A stretch of 64,000 nt of DNA, from positions 806,001-870,000 of the forward strand of contig JAPWGK010000016.1 of NCBI GenBank assembly GCA_029641185.1, written 5' to 3'. The notes under the pieces were generated by a model that was not told the DNA's origin, ran no database searches, and saw only the letters and a list, made by a program, of their open reading frames with translations. Positions 45,727 through 57,009 of this stretch are shown piece by piece (the stretch's first letter is position 1; each line of letters starts with the position of its first letter). Source of the DNA: Pseudofabraea citricarpa (lineage: Eukaryota; Ascomycota; Leotiomycetes; Helotiales; Dermateaceae). Position numbers and translations under genes: made by a program.

Positions 45727-48700
45727 GATGATATGCACGGGTCAACGCCGGATTACACTCTGGTCAGAAAAGTGGTTCTTTCCCATAATTTTATGAACAA
45801 TATCTCCTTACAGGTTACCAGGCGGAGTTGTCTACATTGGCTTGGATGTCTTTTGTTGCATAGCTAGCATTTCGGGTTGGGGTCAAGAGCTGGATACTGA
45901 AAGGGAAAAAAAGTTGGGTGGCCAGACTGCTTTCATGTTCTAATGTGTTTTTATTTATTTCTCTCTTCCGGTCTACATGGTTGTAATTTTTTATCCTTTC
46001 TTTTTTCGGGCGAAGTCGAATACCTAGGTAATGAAGGGAGATGGATGGCGGGGTGGAAGCGGGGGATAAGGATGTAGGGGGCAGGGTCAGGGGGGGGAAG
46101 GAGTAAATTCGGACAAACAAATAAACGCGTACGTGCTGGTGGTGCTGGTACAAAATCAATCATGTCACGAGAAGGCAAGCGGGGGGAGAGTGAGTGATCT
46201 GACTGACGGGATGAACAACTAAGGCGTTAGGTTGGATATCGGGGAACCATTTTACGAAAGATTCGATTCTCCTTCCCTCTTCCCACTTCCTTCTGGACTT
46301 TTGAAAATGGGTGGGAAAGGGAGCGAGGGAGTCTGGGAAAGTCAAAAGAGATGATATAAAAATATTTCCACACCTACCTCAAGCTCTCTACCTCTTGGTC
46401 TCGGCCTTCTGAGGTGGGAGGATGCGAGGGAGGTTCGTGGCAGGATTTGAGAATATATATGTACATGTATACCAGTTGAACGAAATGCGGACGGATGATA
46501 TAATTGCGATTCGATGTGATGTGATGATGTGCTTTGTGCTTTGTGTTTTGTGTCTAGCTGGTTAGGTAGATAGATGTCTTGGACGCTTTCTATCTATGGA
46601 GAAGGTAGGGAGGTAAAGTGAGTAACCCCTCTCCCCCACCCCCCTCCTCCTGTTGAAACTTGAATGAGATGATACGAGATGGGATATGAGATGGCATAGT
46701 GGATGGCAATTTGGATGAATTTGGATGCCAGTGTCTCGATTACAGGATATGCGAAATACAAATGGAATGCAGATGCATGCAGTCAGTCAGTGAGTCGGTC
46801 AGTCGCTTCATATAAAGGCATCAAGCATGACTCGCATTTTTTCTGCGTCATATTGCCTCAGTTATATTTGCATTTGAATGGGTTTGCTCCTGCTCCTGCT
46901 CCTGCTCACTTTCCGTTCTTGCCTCTCACTCTTCTGTTCCTTTCTTCCTCGACGCATATGCCATCTCTCGGTTGTGGAGGGAAGAAACTCATTCGTTTCC
47001 ATGATCCTTTTCTGTATGTTTTTTCTTTCGGTTTCGGGACCGGCTGGCTTCCCTAAGCTCGTTGTCGTCTTAGTGTGGGATAAGGTCAGGAGGCGGGGCG
47101 GATGTGATATATCATAATCCATCTCCTCGTCTAAAACCCCATGCTTTTCGTTTCTTACCTTTTCTTTTCTTTTGGGATGACGTGCACACACCGAGCACGC
47201 ATGCATGGATCGTTCGCATCAGGACCCCAGTGGGAAGAAGGAGGAGGAGAAGAAAAAATCGAAGAAGATCATGCCTCTTCTGTCCTTTCTCGGGATGGAG
47301 TTTTGCGTGTCTGGTTTCTTCATGTCTAGGTACCTAGGTATCTATGGAAAGAAAGGGCACGAGAGTAGCATGCAGTGGGAGATAGAGCCGAGCTTCTTCC
47401 AGATTCAGAACAAGCCATGCGGCGATCTAGAACGCTCCGCTCTTTTTCTCTCTCTTTTGCTTTTTGCTTTTCGCGCACATGGCGGAGGGTTTTCTTTCGT
47501 ATGGAGGAGAGATCGGCTGCGGTGCGGCGACGGCGGCGGGATGGGATGCGGCATGCGGCATGCGGTATACGGCATACGGCCGGCATGGACGGATGGATGG
47601 ATTGGGAAACGGATGCGTCTCGTCCTCCCTCCCGGGTCCGAGGTTTGTCTCTTTTTTGTTTTGTGTCACGTTCCGGTGTTGGGTTGAAGATCTCTACCTC
47701 TATCTCCATCTCTTGGCTCGCTCGTTTATCTGCCTTGCTCTGCTGATCATCATGACGGGAGTACAGCAGTGGGGTGAAGATCGTCTGGCTTTGAATTATT
47801 TGGACGGGGGATCTGAAGCTGCTGTGAGAAGAAAAAAAGCCAGGGCATCGGCTCAGCTCTCTCTGATAGAGAGGATTGTAAACACTTGGGGGGGAAATCA
47901 TCCATCGTATGTGTGTGTATGTGTGTGTGTGTGCTTGAAATCGAAAGGCTGGTTCTTGTATCATTGTCATACCGATCAGTGATCTATAACGACCTTTCAA
48001 CTTTTCCCGTCGTGTCTGTCTGAGCACGCTGCCAACTCCGTCCTTATTCCCAGGCCTAGAACACCACACGCGCAACGCCACCGATGTAAACGGCGGCCAA
48101 AATTCCTTGCCGTGGGTTAAAAAAAAAAATCCGGGCTGCTCGATAATCTACATTAATATATATTCCCGTCGCGTGCTCTTAATCTACCAAGTGGGATCTC
48201 GTCTCGGATCCGGGCAAGCAAAGACATCTCTGACGTAGCGGCAGCGACAAACGAATCCGATTGGTTTTCAGAGGGGATAATCCAGTGAAATTAATAGTGT
48301 CGTTAGAACGACTCTTGTTGCTTGTTTGTTATTTAGGTTATAGATGGGCAAGAGAGATTTCTGTAAGTGAGTGCTGAGCTCGGCTAATTATTTTATGTGA
48401 AAACGTCTCGTTGGCGGAACTGTCGAATTTCTGGGCTTTGGTATTGTGAGATGATGTTACCTCGTGGTAATAATATTCATCTCTTCTTGGACCAATTGAG
48501 GTGACATGATAGATTAACCATACCGTAAAACTATGATTGAAGCTAAGTGGGAATTGGTGAGTTCAAAATGGAATAACTATCGCTAGGGAGAATGATTCAG
48601 AAGTCGGTATATACATTTCTTCTTCAGCTCCAACGTAGGGATAATATGTACAGATCTTAGGCATCTAAGCTCTGGCTTTTTGGGATCCTGGATCAAGTAC

Positions 48701-49323
48701 GGCAGATCCACAGTATCAAGCATCGTGTTAGCGGAATCCCTTTTCCAATTTCCATCGACCCGAAAAACCAACCTTTAGGACAGTCTAAGTCCCTTTCCTG
48801 ACATGACCGTAGCCATAGAGATTGATCCAGAAGCCTCGCGGCACCTTCCAAAATACATGCAGAGTTGACTTTCGTCTGCTCCAATCGGTATCGCCCTCAC
48901 CGTCGCCCAGTTTCAAACGGGCGGCAACTTGCACCTGTCATCAAGCATAATCTCGGGAAGGCGACAGACGGCTGTACGAGTATGAGTATCCACTTCACGA
49001 CCAGGCGCTAAACCTGGCTTCTTGCATATGAGAGACCACTAAATCTAATCCCCGCGCTGCACTAGAAACGTGGCCGACGTTAGGAGCTGGCTAGAGCGGA
49101 AAGGCCAAAAAAGAGGTCGAAGGTTCTTTTGGGGATCTGTTGTATCCCCTTGCACGTCTTGATTCTCAGCTATACAGGCTTGTAAGCCACAGAAAGGAAA
49201 TCAACTTGCATTGATATGGAAAGTTTGACTCAATAGATACCGGTCAAGTGTAATCGCTAATGGCAAAAAGAAAAAACGGTTTGGGCCGTTCTTCGGACTC
49301 AAATGCCGAGTGAGATAAAACAA
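45727..49323. other. 3.6-kb intergenic region without a supported gene
   Basis: Convergent side of HSF and DUF1772 genes. Contains AGTC tetramers (46780-46805), CTGCTC repeats (46885-46908), a GCATGCGGCATACGGC-type imperfect repeat (47550-47580) and a GT run (47913-47935). Open frames of up to 251 codons on the - strand (47326-48081) are compositionally odd and overlap others on the + strand. Confidence 0.55.
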
Positions 49324-50000
49324 TTAGGTTGAGGCGGCAACAAATCCAAGGATTGCAGAAATTCCAACTGGCCATGCCCTGACGACACTCTTCCTTCTCC
49401 ATTCCCCGAGCAAAGTCTTCGCTTCTGCATCCCCAATCTCCGCCTTCCCATCATGATAGTTCTCTAAGGCGATATTGATGGGCAACATAACCTTAGCCGT
49501 CCTAAATCCCAGAATTTCGGCATTAGCATTGCCTGTTCTAGACAGTCTGAAAAGAAACTGCGTTCGTTTCGGGAATGGTTAAGACATTTTCGTAAAGTGA
49601 ATGTTGTCTGAAAACACATAAATCATACCAAGCAAAGAAATTTTGCGCTGTCGTGCTTCACTTACCACGGGATAAAGGCTATCATGCAAGCTGTAGTAAG
49701 TGCATAAGCCTTCCATTTCTCGAACGTCAGATCTCCTACGACCATCGAGGCCGGCATGGAATAATATCGAATGGTCAGGAAGGCATTAGACAGGATCCCC
49801 ACAAGTGCAGCCGGTGCAAGATTCTGTTTGCTTAAGATGTGCATGTGGTACCACTTGGCGACGGCAGGCTTTGCTGGCTGGCTGAGATATGACGGGACCA
49901 GGTTCAGGTATTGGTGAAATACTACCCCGCTGTAGATACCCGCGGTGGTGACACCGATGACTTGGGCGATGCGGATGGGGATCGACGGAGACGAGTCCAT
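49324..50000 (-). CDS. DUF1772 (anthrone oxygenase-like) membrane protein
   Basis: Exon 1 is 49666-50000 and exon 2 49324-49501, 513 nt in total (170 aa). The 164-nt intron begins GTAAGT and ends GGGATTTAG; the join gives FIPW then TAKVMLPINIALEN, which fits the family motif (F/W-T-x-x-M-x-P-x-N-x-x-L). Four hydrophobic helices are expected: IAQVIGVTTAGIYSGVVFHQ, LAPAALVGILSNAFL, AYALTTACMIAFIPW and AWPVGISAILGFVA. The starting ATG at 49998-50000 is clear. Some relatives oxidise anthrones to anthraquinones in polyketide pathways, but no polyketide synthase lies nearby, so here it is best named by domain only. Confidence 0.87.
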
Positions 50001-50956
50001 GGTGCTTTAGCAATATCTGTTGGTTGTTGATGGAAGAAGTTGGAGGTGTGAGGGAAGTTTCATGGGCGAAACAGAGAAGGGAGCTAATGCTCTTATACAT
50101 AGCCTAAAGGAGCGAGTCTGTGTGACATTGATAAGCTGGACTCCAGTTCACCAACCGAGACTGAACATGTTCTTACTCGAGAAGCAAAACTTCATGATTG
50201 GTATTCCAACTCCAAAATATGTGCATTCTTAAGATTCATCCTTTTAAGTCGCCTTGCCATTAACTGCAATGTCACGTGAACCCGGACTGAAGTGAGCTGG
50301 ACTGACTTAGGAAGACCGATGCAGCTAATAAATTTAGTAACCTCTTTGTCAAGTCTGCTGTAAATTACCCAACTTGATAAGTCTTATCAATTTATCAACA
50401 TGATAAGTCTTAGCATAAAGTCAATTCCTCCAACTCAAAATCCCGAAATGCTTGTCATAAGATGGAAATAGTAAATCACGTGCACTTGGAAGACCCAGTC
50501 GTTGGTTACAGTTGGTAAGCGGATCGATTGGCTCTACGGGTTGACCGAGGCAAAGATCCTCAAAAGGTAGGTTGACAACCTGCGGCACAGCCTCAAGGCA
50601 GCAGTAGCTCAGCCAGTCCGAGAATCTGCTGGACGCCATTCACACCGTGACGCGACAGCGTTGACGTCGTCTCCAGCCTATTCTAGCGAAGGGCTGGATG
50701 CAACAGGCCATGTGCTCGCAAGGCTGAGCTCTATGTCGTGGTGAGAAGTTTAAATCCACTCCATCTCATGTCTGTGGATCTTTGTTTTTATAGTCTTGTA
50801 GCCAGCCATCTTCTCTGCGCCATCTTTGACATCAAGAGCGGTCGTCTTTTCTCTACTTTTGTATCGTTGTTACTTGACTTTGACAACAGTAATATTCAAA
50901 AGCCTTCATTAAGTTCAAGTTGAGCTTCTATCATCACCGTCAGCATCGATTTCACG
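50001..50956. promoter_or_regulatory. Divergent promoter region with GATA-type direct repeats
   Basis: Between the DUF1772 and ankyrin genes. TGATAAGTCTTA occurs at 50375-50386 and 50401-50412, with two further TTATCAA copies between; these match HGATAR sites of GATA factors such as AreA. Binding is inference. Confidence 0.5.
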
Positions 50957-53200
50957 ATGGACGATCCACCACCACCTTATTCACTTCACGATACACGCCC
51001 AGTTGCTTCACCAACCCAACCTCAAACCGCTTCACCCATTGTCGCTCGAGTTGTGCTTGGTGCTCAACCATCTTTGAACCATGTTTGTGGTGCTAGAATT
51101 CCTCGATCTTCTAGTAGAAGCCTACTGGACACTTCAGTGCCACCTCCTGCTGGGCCATGGAGCATCTCGAGGACACCAGTTAGCTATGATAATCCTTCCC
51201 TTCAAGAAGCTGGTTTCGTATCGGCACTACCGTACTTTGAACTGCACCCACCTGGCAGCCCCGGATCATCGCAGCTTCTCTCATGCGAAATCAATATTCG
51301 ACCGGATTCTCGTCCGGATTCTATACCCTTCCCACAGCCAAGTACTGCTTGGCTAGAGCGAAATATTGATCACCAAGACTGGATGACATTCCTCAATCAC
51401 CTTTTCCCCGACAATGCTATTGAATATTCTCCACTGCCAAACAAAAAAGAGACAGAAGCTCGTTCTGAACGTCGTCAAGAACGTTCCCAAAGACGTCTGC
51501 AACGTCCAGAACAACGCCAACAAGGCCCCTCTTCTGCTGGACAGACTCGAGGCGACGATGATGTTTTACAGGAGAGGGCAAGATTACGCCAAATGCGAAT
51601 TGCAGCAACTATTGCCCAGTGGAACGCCGGGTTCTTTGAGCCACGGTGTCTGCAAGTAAATGCTTCGTTTGACACGCAGAACAGCCCACAAAGCCCTTCT
51701 CAAGCTTCTCGCAGTGAATCTTCATGGGGTTCAAGACTCAGTGGCTGGCTAAGCAACGAAACAACCGAGCCAGCCGGACAAATTGAGCTGCCCATAGAAG
51801 AAACCTTACTTCATAAAGCAGTTGCTAAAGGGAGTAAGTCGATGGTTGCAATGCTATTGAGTAAGTCCGATGAGGATATCGAAGCGATAAACAAAAAAGG
51901 ATGCACTGCACTCTGGGTTGCCACCAACCGTGGAGACAAGTCCATTGTGCAGTTGCTGATGAACAAAAATGCCAACCCTTTCGCCCACCCTCGTGATGCA
52001 GACTCACCTATCTATATTTCGGCTTCGAAGGACAACAAGAGTATATTGAAAATATTACTTTCGAAGGGTAGTGCGGGAGTCAATGAGATCGCCTCAAATG
52101 GTGAAACTGCTTTATACAAAGCCGTCAAGCGAGGATACAGTTCTTGCACTCAGGTCCTCTTGGAGAATGATGCAAACCCTAACATCCGCCCTGGAGGCGA
52201 AGATTCCGCCCTTCATGTTGCTATTAACCGAGGCGACAAATCGATAACCAAACTTCTCCTGGAGCATGGCGCAAATACAGAGGAGAAGAATAGCAACGGC
52301 GAGACAACCTTAATTGTCGCCCTAACTAAAGGCACTACTTCGGTAGTCAAGCTTTTGTTGCGTCACAATGCCCAGGTCTTGACTTATTCTTGCAAAGGAG
52401 AACCACCTCTCTCGATATCGGCTTCTCGCGGAGACTCTATGAACATGATACTTTTGCTTCAGCAGCCTGGAATTGATATTGAGGCGAAGGATTCTTCTGG
52501 TCTTAGTCCTTTGCATATTGCGATTTCTCGTGGCGATTCCACAATATGCAGTTTACTACTCAACAAAGGCGCCAGCACTTCCATCAAATCCAGCGATAAA
52601 GGTGCACTTCTGAATCAGGTTGTTGCAAAAGGCAACCTGACCTTAACGAATCTCTTGCTAGAAGCTGGAGCAGATCCAAACATTGCAGATTCTACCGGCC
52701 AGACACCACTTGCAGTCGCTGTAGCTAAAGGAAACACCTCGATTCTGTCGGTTCTCCTTCTCAAACATGCAAATCCAGACGCTGTCTACCCAAATGGAGA
52801 GAACACTCTTTATAGGGCAGTCAGCAGAGGTAACACCTCCTTGGTGGCGATGCTTACACAAGCCGGTGCAAGCCCTGAAGCCAAGAATCCAAGTGGCGAG
52901 AGCTGTCTCTTCAACGCAGTCTCTCGTGGAGATACGGGTGTCTGCTCCCTTCTTCTTATTGCGGGAGCCAATCCCGAAGTACCAGGTCCCACAGGGGAGA
53001 GCTGTTTATACAAAGCTGTTTCTAGAGGAGATACTGGTATCTGCTCCCTCCTTCTCCTTAATGGTGCCAATCCTCAAGCGAAAGGCCTTACTGGTGAGAC
53101 TTGTCTACAAAAGGCTGTTAGCCGGGGAGATACGGGCATTGCACAGATGTTACTCGAAGGAACAAGGGTAAGGGAAGTGTTGAAAAATATGACGACTTAG
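50957..53200 (+). CDS. Ankyrin-repeat protein with recently expanded C-terminal repeats
   Basis: Single exon, 747 aa. N-terminus is MDDPPPPYSLHD, with a PPxY-like element (PPPPYS), followed by a disordered region and a Glu/Arg/Gln-rich helix (about 165-215). From about residue 280 to the end run about 14 ankyrin repeats of 33-35 residues. In most, the usual A-x2-x-GH of helix 2 is replaced by A-(V/I)-x-RGDT or RGNT. The last four repeats are close copies (GESCLFNAVSRGDTGVCSLL, GESCLYKAVSRGDTGICSLL, GETCLQKAVSRGDTGIAQML). No catalytic domain, signal peptide or membrane helix. Such proteins bind other proteins; whether this is a NACHT-less member of fungal allorecognition families cannot be told. 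Confidence 0.9.
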   Translation: MDDPPPPYSLHDTRPVASPTQPQTASPIVARVVLGAQPSLNHVCGARIPRSSSRSLLDTSVPPPAGPWSISRTPVSYDNPSLQEAGFVSALPYFELHPPGSPGSSQLLSCEINIRPDSRPDSIPFPQPSTAWLERNIDHQDWMTFLNHLFPDNAIEYSPLPNKKETEARSERRQERSQRRLQRPEQRQQGPSSAGQTRGDDDVLQERARLRQMRIAATIAQWNAGFFEPRCLQVNASFDTQNSPQSPSQASRSESSWGSRLSGWLSNETTEPAGQIELPIEETLLHKAVAKGSKSMVAMLLSKSDEDIEAINKKGCTALWVATNRGDKSIVQLLMNKNANPFAHPRDADSPIYISASKDNKSILKILLSKGSAGVNEIASNGETALYKAVKRGYSSCTQVLLENDANPNIRPGGEDSALHVAINRGDKSITKLLLEHGANTEEKNSNGETTLIVALTKGTTSVVKLLLRHNAQVLTYSCKGEPPLSISASRGDSMNMILLLQQPGIDIEAKDSSGLSPLHIAISRGDSTICSLLLNKGASTSIKSSDKGALLNQVVAKGNLTLTNLLLEAGADPNIADSTGQTPLAVAVAKGNTSILSVLLLKHANPDAVYPNGENTLYRAVSRGNTSLVAMLTQAGASPEAKNPSGESCLFNAVSRGDTGVCSLLLIAGANPEVPGPTGESCLYKAVSRGDTGICSLLLLNGANPQAKGLTGETCLQKAVSRGDTGIAQMLLEGTRVREVLKNMTT

Positions 53201-53847
53201 ACGAGTTTCCTTGGTTCCTTTTGTGGGAGTTGTGTACTATTCCGATACCAATTAATGTCGTTCGGCCTTCTTGTTCCTAATATGTGGGCTCTTTGTGTTT
53301 ACCAGGCCTGTATTATTTGTATCTCAAACACAGGATGATGGCTGTGCATGACGCTAATACATTTTAATGAGATGCCATCAATGCTAGTAATCTTGATTCG
53401 GAATTTGGGCTACCCCAGATATACTTGTGTCTTTGTGTGAAGTCTAAGGTGGACAACTAAGTCCCCTTGGTGGATCTAGGGTCCTCTCATTGGCCAATTG
53501 AGAAGGCACTTTCAGGAACATATTTCTTACATCCCGCATGTTGCATCATTAACCCGGTATTTCTGATTTCAAGAAATACATTTGCCGTATACTAATACGC
53601 GTATTCACATCGAAGCTCGCTTAAATACGGCGATACGCGTATCCCAGGTTTTCTCCAAATTGGTCCTAATTTCCCACCTGATCTCTCAAAGATCTTCATA
53701 AGAATTGCAAATTGGATGTTTAATATGGCTAGGTGAGTACGTTCATGTATAAGGCAAAGAACCTTCCCTCATTGTCATGATTAAGCAACCTTTGACAGAC
53801 TTTACCGGTTGTCCAACTCACACTGCTTTAGTCCTCAATATATAATC
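53201..53847. promoter_or_regulatory. Tannase promoter region with two ATACGCGTAT palindromes
   Basis: The 10-bp palindrome ATACGCGTAT occurs at 53595-53604 and 53633-53642, 38 bp apart and about 205 bp before the tannase ATG. Its core ACGCGT matches the MluI cell-cycle box bound by APSES/MBF factors, though another regulator is possible. Confidence 0.5.
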
Positions 53848-55460
53848 ATGGTGCTAGCCTCTCTCTGTTCTCCCGCAACTTTCTCCGGCCTAGCTCTTTT
53901 TGGGGCGGAAATACTCTCCGTCGAAACGACAGCGGTCACGAACTTCACTCGGACCGTACCGGAGTACTATAACTTCAATCATCCAAGAACAGAGACGAAA
54001 AATGCCAGCTTCTGCAATGTGACCGTCTCGTACACACACCCAGGCCAAAACGATATCATCAATGTCGAAGCATGGCTGCCAGCAGACGGGACATGGAATA
54101 GGAGGTTGCAAGCTCAAGGCGGAGGGGGGTGGGTAGCCGGTCGCTTCTTCCTCAGTTACGAAGGGATGGCAGGTGCCATTGGCGAAGGCTATGCGACGGT
54201 GACAACGGATGGCGGAATTGGATCTGCACCGGACCCAAGTTCATGGGCACTCGTGAGCCCCGGAAACGTGAATCTGTATGTGCTGCAAGACTTCGCTTCC
54301 GTGGCCCTGAACGACGAGTCCGTCATCGCGAAGAGCCTCGTTGAGAGCTTTTATGGCGAGCCTCCTAAATATTCGTATTGGAATGGCTGCTCGCAGGGAG
54401 GTCGTCAGGGTCTTATGCTCGCTCAGAGATATCCTACCGCGTATGATGGCATCGCGGCGTCGGCGCCAGCTATCAATTGGAGCGAGCTCATCTCAACCGT
54501 CTTCTGGCCGCAGCTGGTCATGAACCTGATGGGCAAATATCCATATGGCTGTGAGCTGGATGTCATCACTGCGGCTGCAGTAGCAGCCTGTGATGGAAAT
54601 GACGGCGTCGTAGATTCCATCATCTCGGATCCGGATCTCTGCCGCTTCGATCCTTTTACAGTAGTGGGCAACGTCTTTAATTGTTCCCAAACAGGCTCCG
54701 AAATGCAGGTCACTGAAGCAGCAGCTATCGTAGCTAATGCCACATGGACGGGACCTCGAACATCCAATGGCGAGTTTATCTGGTATGGACCGACGTACGG
54801 GTCTGATCTCTCAGGGACCGCATCAGGCGTGCAAGCCATTGCCTCCACCCAATGCTTCGCAAACGGCACATGCACCGGTGCTGCTTCGAACTTAGCCACA
54901 CAGTGGTACCAACTTTTCGTCGAGAAGAACGCGGACTTTAATTTAGGGAATATCACGCATGAGGATTTCGATCGGCTCGTGCATGCTTCACTTCGAGACT
55001 TCACCTCCATCATAGGTTCGAACGATGCAGACTTGAGAGAATTCCGCGATGCGGGAGGAAAGATGCTTGCTTTCCACGGTTTGGTAAGCCTCTTCTTCTT
55101 CTTTTCCAACCCTGCCTTGTTACTAATAGGATCCAGAATGATCAAGTCATCCCTGTCGGAAGTACACATCATTACTACAATGCCGTTACGGAAGTATCGT
55201 CAGATGTACATGACTTCTACCGCTTCTTCGAGGTTCCGGGGATGGGGCACTGCTTTGGGGGGAACGGAGGCCAGCCGACCGCGGTCTTCGATGCTATGCG
55301 TGCTTGGGTGGAAAATGGTACGGTTCCGAATACGCTGCCGATCAGCTTCTCTGATGGGAGTGGCGCGGAGAATAATAGGATTCTCTGCCCGTATCCACAG
55401 AAGGCTCGGTATGATGGGATTGGTGATCCGTCGGTTGCTACGAGCTTCCAGTGTTCTTGA
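53848..55460 (+). CDS. Secreted tannase/feruloyl esterase family protein
   Basis: Exons 53848-55083 and 55137-55460 give 519 aa. The ATG at 53848 is the first in frame; the leader MVLASLCSPATFSGLALFGA looks like a signal peptide. The nucleophile motif is GCSQGG (C181-S182), the acid D414 is the second residue of exon 2 (NDQVIPVG), and the base H450 lies in GMGHCFGG with C451. This is the family hallmark CS-D-HC, where C181-C451 form a disulfide that joins the nucleophile and the His. A calcium-site like DGNDGVVDSI lies near 250. It should hydrolyse galloyl or feruloyl esters of plant phenolics outside the cell. Many N-glycosylation sequons fit secretion. Tannase and feruloyl esterase activity cannot be told apart here. 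Confidence 0.95.
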
Positions 55461-56091
55461 TTTGTGTGTTGATTGGCTATCTTTGTGGTTGTCACAACTT
55501 TCGGCTCCGTCGTAATTATATATATGCTTTTTATTAACTATAAGCCTTTTAGCTACCATGTATATTTAAGTGACTTTCAAGTTTATAACTGTTATATACT
55601 GTTGATATACCAACATTACATATAGCTAATATTAAATGTAAATCCAACTCCCAAGAAGTCATATGGTTAATATAACTAAATTTATCTTAGTTGATAGTTC
55701 CCCGAGTTATATAAGCTCTCGTAGCTTATTCAAATCGGCCGGCTACTCTTTCCTTCTATTACGTAACAATTTGGCCTGTTCACTAAATGGTAGGTAAGTA
55801 TGAAGCTTGGAGTAAAGTCCCACCCTGTTATTAGACGTTGAACTTAGAGAGCTTTATCCAAGTGAGGTTTTAATATATCCCACAATATCAAAAGAACTTG
55901 GAAGAAGATACCTAGACACACAACAAACTTTTATGTAATCTCTTTCTTAATAGTTATATCTATACAATTGGTAACTTGCACTTGGTCATGCCACAATTGA
56001 GAGAAGGAAGAAAGTCAAGCTAGCGTGAATATTGATTATGTGAAGAATTCCTATGCTACATATATACACAATCCCACCAACATCTAAATTC
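55461..56091. other. AT-rich convergent spacer
   Basis: Strongly AT-rich, with repeated TATATA and ATATAGC stretches. No gene seen; may be the edge of a mutated repeat region. Confidence 0.55.
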
Positions 56092-57009
56092 TCACAGCAC
56101 AGTGATGTCAGCAACCACGGCACGGTGATCGCTAATAATCATGCCATTGATATTATTGTTGAGAATCTCAAATTGTTGTGCCGAGTACAGCTTTTCCGCT
56201 GACGGGCCCAACCAGATGAAGTCGATACGACTGATACCCGTGGTTGTGAAGCCCGTGTACGTCAACTGATTAGTCCCAAGTCGCTGGGCACCGGAGTTCC
56301 AGATCTCGGTCAGATATCCCAAGCCCTGCAGCGTCTGGTAGGCATCGCCATTCGGGTCCGAGTTGAAGTCGCCAGTGAGGGTGACACCCAACGAGCCGTA
56401 CAGGGCGCGCACGGCCTCGATCCGAGCCACGACGACCTTGATACCCTCGCTGCGGGCCTGCGAGCTCACATTATCCAGGTGGGTATTGGCATGGATAAAG
56501 CGCTTTCCGGTAGCAATGTGCTGAAAGACACCGATGGTTACGACTCGTCGACTGCCAGCGCCCCAGCCGAACGAGACAGAGTCGGGCGTAGGCGAGAGCC
56601 ATTTCATCTCGCTGTAGACGAGCGAGACGACGTCGGTCCGGTACAAGATCGGGCTGTATTCACCGCTCTTCTTGCCGTCGTCGCGCCCGAAGCCGATGTG
56701 TGCCCAGTTGGAGCCAAGGCCGCTCTTGATATCGGTCAGCTGGTTGTCGAGGACTTCCTGGAGCCCCATGATGGAGACGGCGCCCGTGGGCGCGTTGGCC
56801 GCCGTGCTTGTCAGCTGGTCGACGACGTGCGGCAGTCGACAGCGGTCCGACGAGATGCCGCAGAATAGATCCCACCATGGCTTCTCGTTCGTTTCCAGCG
56901 ATGAGGCTGCATACCGGATGTTGAAGGAGACGATGCGCAGCGGGAGGCTGGCGGCGACCGCTACCTCAGCAGTGAGCAGCAAATGAGTGACGAGGGTTGT
57001 GAGCTGCAT
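56092..57009 (-). CDS. Secreted endonuclease/exonuclease/phosphatase-fold protein
   Basis: Single exon, 305 aa. Signal peptide MQLTTLVTHLLLTAEVAVAA. All catalytic signatures of the EEP fold are present: N30 (VSFNIRY), E85 (GLQEVLD), H177 with D179 (HANTHLDN), D214 and N216 (LTGDFNSDP), D263 (RIDFIW) and D294-H295 (ISDHRAV). The family cleaves phosphodiester or phosphoester bonds with Mg2+; secreted fungal members act on extracellular nucleic acids or phospho-compounds. The substrate is unknown; DNase I-like, phytase-like and sphingomyelinase-like roles are all possible. GC-rich coding sequence contrasts sharply with AT-rich flanks, as if preserved in a decaying region. Confidence 0.92.
   Translation of the reverse strand: MQLTTLVTHLLLTAEVAVAASLPLRIVSFNIRYAASSLETNEKPWWDLFCGISSDRCRLPHVVDQLTSTAANAPTGAVSIMGLQEVLDNQLTDIKSGLGSNWAHIGFGRDDGKKSGEYSPILYRTDVVSLVYSEMKWLSPTPDSVSFGWGAGSRRVVTIGVFQHIATGKRFIHANTHLDNVSSQARSEGIKVVVARIEAVRALYGSLGVTLTGDFNSDPNGDAYQTLQGLGYLTEIWNSGAQRLGTNQLTYTGFTTTGISRIDFIWLGPSAEKLYSAQQFEILNNNINGMIISDHRAVVADITVL

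Noticed and set aside
47326..48081. Open frame of 251 codons on the - strand
   Set aside because: Biased composition (Arg/Ser/His runs from repeats), no motif, and overlapped by several equally long frames on the + strand.
49502..49665. Stop codon at the splice junction of the DUF1772 gene, suggesting a broken gene
   Set aside because: The nearest acceptor gives TG|A, but the later acceptor GGGATTTAG gives TGG and the family motif TAKVMLPIN, so the gene is intact with a 164-nt intron.
54423..55172. Open frame of 249 codons antisense to the tannase gene
   Set aside because: It mirrors the conserved tannase exon and runs over its intron; a shadow frame.
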